Position numbers and translations under genes: made by a program. The notes under the pieces are model-generated. The model had not been told where the DNA came from. It saw nothing but the letters and a program-made list of their open reading frames with translations, and searched no databases. This document shows positions 5,620 through 11,209 of a DNA stretch of 11,209 nt, piece by piece (position 1 is the first letter of the stretch; each line of letters starts with the position of its first letter). Location: NCBI GenBank assembly GCA_051747405.1, contig JBNJGC010000082.1, forward strand, positions 1-11,209, given 5' to 3'. This stretch comes from JAPHTQ01 sp051747405. Lineage in GTDB: Bacteria > Pseudomonadota > Gammaproteobacteria > Thiohalomonadales > Thiohalomonadaceae.

Positions 5620-6834
5620 ATGGACTTCGATATTCTGATCGTCGGCGGCGGTATGGTGGGGGCGACCCTCGCCTGTGCTCTGGGCGACACGCCACTGCGC
5701 GTGGCGGTAGTGGAAGCCTACGAGGCGCAGACCGAGTGGCCCGAGGAGGAGTTCGATATCCGCGTCAGCGCCATCACCCGCGCCACCCAGCGGGTGTTCG
5801 AGGCGGTAGGGGCTTGGGAGGGGATGGCGCGGCGCCGGGTCTGTCCCTACCAGCACATGCATGTCTGGGATGCCACCGGTTCGGGGGTGATCGACTTCGA
5901 CGCCGCCGACATCGGCGAGCCGGACCTGGGGCTCATCGTCGAGAACCGGGTGATCCTCGCCGCACTGCTCGAGCGCATGGCCGCCTTCGACAATGTCGAC
6001 CTGTACTGCCCGGCCCAGGTCAGCGAGCTGGACCGCAGTGGCGGCGGCGTAACGCTAAGCCTGTCCGACGGTCAGACACTGCACGGCAAGGTCGTGGTGG
6101 GTGCCGATGGGGCCAACTCCTGGGTGCGCGAGCAGGCCGGCATCGACACCACCGGCTGGGCCTACGACCAGACCGCGGTGGTCGCCAGCATCAAAACCTC
6201 CCGCGATCACCAGGCCACCTGTTGGCAGCGCTTTATGCCCACCGGTCCGCTCGCCTTTCTGCCGCTGCCCGGCGGTTACAGCTCCATCGTCTGGTCCACC
6301 TCGCCGGAGCGGGCGGCGGAGCTGGTGGAGATGGAGGAGAGCCGTTTTCTCGATGAACTGCAGCTGTCCTTCGGCGACAAGCTCGGGCGCATGCAGTCGA
6401 CCGGGCCGCGCGGCGCCTTCCCGCTGCAGCTCAAGCATGCCAACCGCTATACCGACCAGCGCCTGGTGCTTATCGGCAACGCCGCCCACGCCATCCACCC
6501 GCTGGCCGGGCAGGGGCTGAATCTGGGGGTGAGTGACGTTGCCGCGTTGGCCGAGGTGCTACTGGAGGCGCAGCGGGCGCGGCAGGATATCGGCGAGCAC
6601 GGCGTGTTGCGCCGTTACGAGCGCTGGCGCAAGGCGGATAATGTGGCGGTGATGGCGGCGATGGACGGCTTCAAACGTATCTTCAGCAACGATATCGGAC
6701 CGCTCAAACTGCTGCGCAATGCGGGGATGCGGCTGGCCAATCGCGCCGCACCGGCCAAACATCTTATGATCCGTCGGGCCATGGGGCTGGAGGGCGATCT
6801 GCCGCGGCTCTCCCGCGGTCAGTCGCTGCTGTAG
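5620..6834 (+). CDS. ubiI: ubiquinone ring hydroxylase, UbiH/UbiF/UbiI (VisC) family, probably UbiI
   Basis: This 404-residue FAD-dependent monooxygenase is a second ubiquinone hydroxylase. E. coli UbiI (formerly VisC) hydroxylates ring position C5 and is encoded directly after ubiH, which is the main reason for the name. Visible motifs are the N-terminal FAD site MDFDILIVGGGMVGATLA (GGGMVG at 9-14), FDIRVSAITRATQRVFEAVGAW (45-66), HMHVWDATGSGVIDFDAADIGEPDLGLIVEN (79-109, the family's MEVWD...IVEN pattern), the DG motif GADGANSWVRE (161-171) and GNAAHAIHPLAGQGLNLGVSD (286-306). No residue expected in the family appears missing. GAAGGGG (5604-5610) nine bases before ATG supports the start. UbiF is an alternative reading, as some features (IDFDAAD) are shared, and some bacteria use one enzyme for several positions. 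It is likely co-transcribed with ubiH despite the repeat between them. Confidence 0.9.
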   Translation: MDFDILIVGGGMVGATLACALGDTPLRVAVVEAYEAQTEWPEEEFDIRVSAITRATQRVFEAVGAWEGMARRRVCPYQHMHVWDATGSGVIDFDAADIGEPDLGLIVENRVILAALLERMAAFDNVDLYCPAQVSELDRSGGGVTLSLSDGQTLHGKVVVGADGANSWVREQAGIDTTGWAYDQTAVVASIKTSRDHQATCWQRFMPTGPLAFLPLPGGYSSIVWSTSPERAAELVEMEESRFLDELQLSFGDKLGRMQSTGPRGAFPLQLKHANRYTDQRLVLIGNAAHAIHPLAGQGLNLGVSDVAALAEVLLEAQRARQDIGEHGVLRRYERWRKADNVAVMAAMDGFKRIFSNDIGPLKLLRNAGMRLANRAAPAKHLMIRRAMGLEGDLPRLSRGQSLL

Positions 6835-7042
6835 AGTTCAGAGAGTGTGCCGCCCGCTTGGGTTGTGCTTCGGCACGGGCAATCTGGGTGGCTCGCCGGT
6901 TGAACGCTGCGGTTGATGGGCAGGGATTGCCATAAAATATGGTAATGGCTCGCTCTTTGACTATGGTTAATGGGGTGCAGCTATCGGGTCGGCCCCGTAG
7001 TCTCGGGGTTGCTGAATACGAACAATAAAGAGGTATCCTGTC
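6835..7042. other. intergenic region between ubiI and the chemoreceptor
   Basis: These 208 bases hold no gene. A small hairpin with a UUCG loop (GTGC TTCG GCAC, 6865-6876) follows ubiI but lacks a T run. An AT-rich patch (6931-6945) and TTGACT at 6957-6962 could belong to a promoter for the chemoreceptor, but I see no well-spaced sigma-70 pair and no clear sigma-28 (FliA) or sigma-54 site. AAGAGG (7028-7033) is the ribosome site of the next gene. Confidence 0.5.
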
Positions 7043-9067
7043 GTGAACGCTATTCTTGCCCCAGGCGTGGGGTTGATTAACCGCTTGCGTTATCCCTTTA
7101 AGTTTCTTTTGGTCATGCTGGTGATGTTCATCCCGATGGTGGTGATGGGGATGATGCTGCTCAGCGAGATCGGCGAGCGGCTCGATAGTCTACAGGCCGA
7201 GCGGGTGGGCCTGGAGTATCTGGGCGGGATCCGGCCCCTGATTCAGCACATTCCGCAACACCGCGGGCTCTCCGGCGCCTACCTCAGCGGTAACCGCAGT
7301 TTCCGCCAGCGGATGGAGGCCAAGCAGGCGGAGATCGACGACATGTTCGCACAGCTGCGCCGGGTCGATGAGAGGCTGGGCCGGCAGTTGCAGACCGGCG
7401 ATCGGTTACAGCGGCTGAGCGCTCGCTGGCAGTCGCTCAAGCGCGAGGTTTTCGACATGAGCCCCAAGCAGAGTCTGGAGGCGCAGTCGGAACTGGTGGC
7501 GGCGATCATCGGCCTGGGCCACCATGTGGCCGACACCTCCGGCCTCATCCTCGACCCGGTGCTGGACAGTTACTATATGATGGATCTGCTGGTGGTGCAG
7601 ATGCCGGTGCTGACCGAGGGGATGGGCCAGTCCCGCGCTATCGCCTCCGGCGTGGCCGCCCGCGGCGAGATCTCCAACCAGGACTGGGCGCAGTTGGCGA
7701 TTCGGCTGGATCGCATCCGCATGGCCGAGGAGTCGATGAATGGGCACCTTGAGGTGATCGCCCGTGAGAATCCGGAGCTGGGGCAGGTCCTTGCCCGTGC
7801 CGGAGAGGCGGCCTCCTCCACCGTTGACGGCTTTGCCCGCCAGATCAGTGACGAGCTGCTGGAGGCGGAGCAGATCACCATCAGTGCCGAGGCGATATTC
7901 GCCAGCAGCACCGAGGCGATCAATGCGGTGTTCGACCTCTACGACACCGTGATGCCCAGGCTGGACGGGCTCTTCGCCGAACGCATCCGTGCCGCAGAGC
8001 GCGCGCGGATGCTGGATATTGCCATTCTCATCCTTGTGCTGGTGGTGGTCAGCTACCTTTTTCTCGCCTTCTACCGCTCGGTACAGGGCGCCATCGAAAC
8101 CATCGCTCACGGCGCCAAACAGCTTGCCGACGGTGATCTGACCACGACCATCCAGCTGCGCTCTCACGACGAGATGGGCCACATCGCCGAGAGCTTCAAT
8201 AGCATGAGCGCCAGCTTCCGCAACCTGGTCTCGCAGGTGATCAGCTCCTCCAGTCAGGTCGCCTCGGCGGCGGAAGAGCTCAGCGCCGTCACCGAAGAGA
8301 CCAACAAGGGTATCACGCGCCAGCAGCACGAGACCGATCAGGTGGCCACGGCGATCAATCAGATGAGCGCTACGGTGCAGGAGGTATCGGGCAATGCCAC
8401 CTCCGCCTCCGAGGCCACTCAGGCGGCGGAGCAGGAGGCGGCCACCGGCAAGGGCGTGGTGGAGAACACCATCGACAATATCAATCGGCTGGCCGACGGC
8501 GTGGGTCGCGCCGCCGAGCTTATCAAGGCGGTTGAGGGCGACAGTGACGAGATCGGCACCGTCATTGATGTGATTCGCGGCATTGCCGAGCAGACCAATC
8601 TGTTGGCCCTTAACGCCGCCATCGAGGCGGCCCGTGCCGGTGAACAGGGCCGCGGTTTTGCCGTGGTGGCCGATGAGGTGCGCACCCTGGCCAGCCGTAC
8701 CCAACAGTCGACACAGAATATCCAGGAGATGATCGAGCGTCTGCAAGGAGGCGCTCGCCGTGCGGTCAAAGCGATGGACGAGAGCAGCGAACAGGCCGGG
8801 CACGGGGTGGAGAGCGCCGCTGAGGCGGGCGAATCCCTGGAGCGGATCACCGCCTCGGTGAGCACGATTGCACAGATGAACACCCAGATCGCCAGCGCCG
8901 CCGAGGAGCAGTCGGCGGTGGCCGAGGAGATTAACCGCAATGTCTCCAACATCTCCGAGATCAGTGAGCAGAATGCCAGCGGTTCATCCCAGACGGCGGC
9001 GGCCAGCTCGCAGCTCTCCGGTCTGGCGACCGAGCTGCAGGGCTTGATCTCCCGCTTTAAGGTCTGA
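7043..9067 (+). CDS. methyl-accepting chemotaxis protein
   Basis: This 674-residue inner-membrane chemoreceptor should signal to CheA/CheW. In order it shows a membrane helix (residues ~20-41, rich in V/M/L), a long periplasmic helical sensor (~42-322), a second membrane helix (~323-344, MLDIAILILVLVVVSYLFLAFY), a HAMP linker (~345-397) and a cytoplasmic coiled coil. The coiled-coil hairpin tip is clear at EQTNLLALNAAIEAARAGEQGRGFAVVADEVRTLA (516-550). The sensor has QHRGLSGAYLSGN (72-84) and DPVLDSYYMMDLLVVQMPVL (171-190), patterns resembling NIT-type all-helical sensors, so the ligand cannot be named. Paired Glu/Gln-rich stretches (AAEELSAV, SAAEEQSAVAEE) are likely methylation sites. The C-terminus RFKV lacks a CheR/CheB-binding pentapeptide. 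The GTG start at 7043 is preceded by AAGAGG at nine bases. A PilZ/DUF1631 gene follows after 18 bases. Confidence 0.95.
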   Translation: MNAILAPGVGLINRLRYPFKFLLVMLVMFIPMVVMGMMLLSEIGERLDSLQAERVGLEYLGGIRPLIQHIPQHRGLSGAYLSGNRSFRQRMEAKQAEIDDMFAQLRRVDERLGRQLQTGDRLQRLSARWQSLKREVFDMSPKQSLEAQSELVAAIIGLGHHVADTSGLILDPVLDSYYMMDLLVVQMPVLTEGMGQSRAIASGVAARGEISNQDWAQLAIRLDRIRMAEESMNGHLEVIARENPELGQVLARAGEAASSTVDGFARQISDELLEAEQITISAEAIFASSTEAINAVFDLYDTVMPRLDGLFAERIRAAERARMLDIAILILVLVVVSYLFLAFYRSVQGAIETIAHGAKQLADGDLTTTIQLRSHDEMGHIAESFNSMSASFRNLVSQVISSSSQVASAAEELSAVTEETNKGITRQQHETDQVATAINQMSATVQEVSGNATSASEATQAAEQEAATGKGVVENTIDNINRLADGVGRAAELIKAVEGDSDEIGTVIDVIRGIAEQTNLLALNAAIEAARAGEQGRGFAVVADEVRTLASRTQQSTQNIQEMIERLQGGARRAVKAMDESSEQAGHGVESAAEAGESLERITASVSTIAQMNTQIASAAEEQSAVAEEINRNVSNISEISEQNASGSSQTAAASSQLSGLATELQGLISRFKV

Positions 9068-9085
9068 AGGGATAGGTGACTACTC

Positions 9086-11209
9086 TTGAATAAGCGCACA
9101 GCCCCCCGCTTCCCCGTCACCCTCGACGTTACCGCGCGGTTCTCCGGGCGCGAGAGCCAGCGCTGCCGCGTTCGTGACTACTGCTCCGGTGGCATCTATC
9201 TGCTCTGCGACCGGAGCGCCGGAGCGGCGGCGCAGGCGAGCCGGGGCGAGGCCCTGACGGTGGAGTTCAAGGACCCGCTGACGCCTCAGGCTCCGGCCCA
9301 CCGAATCGCGGGGCGGGTGGTGCGTTTTGAGAGCCACGGTATGGGTATCGCCTTCAGCGAGGAGAACCCCGCGGCGATCATCGCCCTCTCTCAGCTTGCC
9401 GCCAGCCAGGCGGCCGGAGGCAGCGGTGTGGCCGGTACGGCGGTTGCCGGTGAGACCTACGGCCATGAGACGGTGGAAAAGCTCAGCGGCTTGATCCGTG
9501 AGCGCAGCATCGTGAGGGTCAAGGCGATCCTGCACTACTTTTTCGAGCAGGCCCGGACTCGGCTTATGGATGCGGCGGCGAAGGCGGCGAGCAATGTCAG
9601 ACAGTCCGCCTACTTTGGTGCGATGAATGAGCTGCGCCAGGCTGAAGGTGCGCTCAGCTCCACCTTCCTGGAGCGGCTGGGGGAGCAGTTTGACCTGCTA
9701 ACCACTCCCGGCTTCCACAACCGCTACCAGCAGGATTCGACGGGCCAGAGCGGCCTCTCGCTGGTGGAGAGCGATGAGCTGGACAACTGGCTGGCGGTGC
9801 GTGCCATGGCGGCCAGGCTGGAGGATCGCCTGGGCGAGACACTGGAGGCGCTGGAGAGCCGTCTGCATGAGCTCTCCGCCAACCCGATCACCTTGGAGAA
9901 TAACCCCGCCGGCCCGTTCGTCCTCGCCTCTATCTTCCGCGAAATGCTGGAACGCCTGCCCCTGGAGGAGGCGCCACGCAAGGAGCTGTTTGCACTGATG
10001 GCTGAGGTGCTGGGAGGCCGGCTCAAGCCTCTCTACGACGAGTTGAATGAGCTTCTCATCGCCCACGGCGTATTGCCCACCATCCGCAAAAAGATGGAGG
10101 TGATCCGCCGTCCGAACGGGGATATTTACCGCCGTTCGAGCCTGGATGACGGCAGCAGCGAAGCGCCGCCACCGCCCGAAACCTCCGACTCCGGTAAGCG
10201 CGCTGCGGCGTTCAACCCGGGTCCGACCCCGCAGGGTGCGGTGTCGGACTCGCCCCCGCCCGGCTCGTTTAGCGAGGTTGAGACAGCGCCCCCCTCCGCG
10301 CTGTCGCCGGCCCAGGTAACCCCATTCAGCTATCAACGCCCACCGGGGCGCTCCGCAACGTCCTCACCAGCACCGCCGAGCGAGCATGCCGTGCAGGCGC
10401 TGATGCGCCTACAGCAACCGACCGCTGAGGAGCAGGCCGCACCGACAGCGGGCCACTACTCCAGCGCCGAGGTGGTGCAGGCGCTGGGAGAGATCGACAG
10501 CCGGCTGTCGGACCTGGCCCAGACCGAAGACGCCATCACCCACGTCAACCAGCTGGCGCAGACACTGCAGCAGGCCGGCGCTACGCAGGGGGTGACACTG
10601 AGCGACAGTGACCGCGAGGCGGTCACCTATGTGGGCGGACTGTTCAGCTCCATCTACCGTGATCAGCTGCTGCCGGAGCAGGCCCGCCTCTGGTTCCGGC
10701 GGCTGGAGGTTCCGCTGCTCAAGGCGGGTATCCTCGACCCGAGTCTGATGGAAGATGCCGGCCATCCGGCGCGCGAGCTGCTCAACCGGCTGGAGGCGAT
10801 CGGTGAGCTGCTGCAGGGCGACGACTCCGCCGAGGCCCGGCAGGCACGCGATCGCATCGCGGCGCTGCTGTCCGAGATCGAGGGTAAGGTGGAGGCCGAG
10901 CCGACGGTCTTCAGCCAGGCGCTGGTTGAGCTGGAGCCGGTGCAGGAAGCGGTAGCGGGCAGCTACGAGGAGAATATCGAGAAGCTTATCCGGCAGTGCG
11001 AACAGGAGCGGGAGGTCGAGCAGGCGCGACAGGCGGTGCTCGATGCGCTCAATCGGCGCCTGGCGCGACGTGAGGTGCCGCTGGTGGTGTTGCATCTGCT
11101 CGACTCGGGCTGGAAGAATCTGTTGCTGCGCACCTTGATGCGCAACGGCGCCGAGAGCGCCGCCTACCAAACCTATCTCAATGTGGTGGATCTGCTCAGC
11201 GCCAGACTC
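9086..11209 (+). CDS. PilZ-like/DUF1631 protein (partial, runs off right edge)
   Basis: The frame is open for 708 codons to the window end, with no stop. TTG at 9086 is the start: AGGTGA (9074-9079) lies six bases before it, a stop (TGA, 9077) closes the frame just upstream, and the first in-frame ATG (9341) would delete most of the N-terminal domain. Residues 1-100 look like a PilZ domain, with RTAPR (4-8, the RxxxR motif) and DYCSGGIYL (31-39, a variant of D/NxSxxG with Cys for Ser), so cyclic-di-GMP binding is plausible but unproven. Residues ~135-350 and ~435-708 read as the helical DUF1631 family (AYFGAMNELRQAEGALSSTFLERL, NNPAGPFVLASIFREMLERL, LKPLYDELNELLIAHGVLP). A Pro/Ser-rich, probably disordered linker spans ~351-435. 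No membrane segment or signal peptide is visible. It is probably co-transcribed with the chemoreceptor 18 bases upstream. The DUF1631 function is unknown. Confidence 0.85.
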   Translation, partial: MNKRTAPRFPVTLDVTARFSGRESQRCRVRDYCSGGIYLLCDRSAGAAAQASRGEALTVEFKDPLTPQAPAHRIAGRVVRFESHGMGIAFSEENPAAIIALSQLAASQAAGGSGVAGTAVAGETYGHETVEKLSGLIRERSIVRVKAILHYFFEQARTRLMDAAAKAASNVRQSAYFGAMNELRQAEGALSSTFLERLGEQFDLLTTPGFHNRYQQDSTGQSGLSLVESDELDNWLAVRAMAARLEDRLGETLEALESRLHELSANPITLENNPAGPFVLASIFREMLERLPLEEAPRKELFALMAEVLGGRLKPLYDELNELLIAHGVLPTIRKKMEVIRRPNGDIYRRSSLDDGSSEAPPPPETSDSGKRAAAFNPGPTPQGAVSDSPPPGSFSEVETAPPSALSPAQVTPFSYQRPPGRSATSSPAPPSEHAVQALMRLQQPTAEEQAAPTAGHYSSAEVVQALGEIDSRLSDLAQTEDAITHVNQLAQTLQQAGATQGVTLSDSDREAVTYVGGLFSSIYRDQLLPEQARLWFRRLEVPLLKAGILDPSLMEDAGHPARELLNRLEAIGELLQGDDSAEARQARDRIAALLSEIEGKVEAEPTVFSQALVELEPVQEAVAGSYEENIEKLIRQCEQEREVEQARQAVLDALNRRLARREVPLVVLHLLDSGWKNLLLRTLMRNGAESAAYQTYLNVVDLLSARL

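Noticed and set aside
6863..6878. UUCG-loop hairpin after ubiI as a terminator
   Set aside because: The stem is short, partly G-T pairs, and no T run follows.
6914..6930. Possible sigma-54 promoter (GG...GC) before the chemoreceptor
   Set aside because: The spacing between the GG and GC is nine rather than ten bases, and the flanking match is poor.
7406..8803. Minus-strand open frame of 465 codons opposite the chemoreceptor
   Set aside because: It is antisense to a chemoreceptor with every expected domain. The composition is that of a shadow frame.

Overview
The window is a GC-rich, chromosomal stretch with the conserved gammaproteobacterial neighbourhood fau – 6S RNA (ssrS) – zapA – zapB-like gene on the minus strand, running divergently from ygfB – pepP – ubiH – ubiI on the plus strand. 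This order matches the E. coli ygfA–ssrS–zapA / ygfB–pepP–ubiH–visC locus, and all the proteins read as Gammaproteobacteria. The TIGR02449-type small coiled-coil gene before zapA, the PilZ/DUF1631 protein and the dispersed CGCAAAGG-type intergenic repeats point away from enterics. A Chromatiales-like or related environmental lineage is a guess from general character only.

Layout. Positions 1-588 (minus) hold 5-formyltetrahydrofolate cyclo-ligase, cut at the left edge just before its stop. Positions ~648-841 (minus) hold 6S RNA, with its closing stem and the conserved CUUGAACC/GGUUCAAG hairpin. Positions 899-1216 and 1218-1424 (minus) hold zapA and a 68-residue ZapB-like coiled-coil gene one base apart. 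Positions 1425-1662 are a compact divergent control region with two good sigma-70-type promoters back to back. Then on the plus strand come ygfB (1663-2235), pepP (2392-3702), ubiH (4119-5387) and ubiI-like (5620-6834). After a 208-base gap come a large chemoreceptor (7043-9067) and, 18 bases later, a PilZ/DUF1631 protein that starts with TTG at 9086 and runs off the right edge.

The genes form three functional groups. The minus-strand group couples cell division (ZapA and its coiled-coil neighbour), growth-phase control of RNA polymerase (6S RNA) and folate salvage. The plus-strand group contains two flavin hydroxylases of ubiquinone synthesis, with pepP and ygfB upstream. The right-hand pair joins a methyl-accepting chemotaxis protein with a protein of cyclic-di-GMP-receptor type, suggesting a motility or surface-behaviour module.

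The most notable features outside genes are two inverted-repeat elements of ~170 and 176 bases on either side of ubiH, and an assembly join. A run of exactly 100 N (3973-4072) is flanked by two identical 99-base copies of the ubiH start region, so the apparent second ubiH start is almost certainly two contig ends that overlap and were never merged. I found no CRISPR array, transposase, tRNA, rRNA, prophage or defence genes, and no clearly new system. The main interest is in regulation, repeats and assembly quality.
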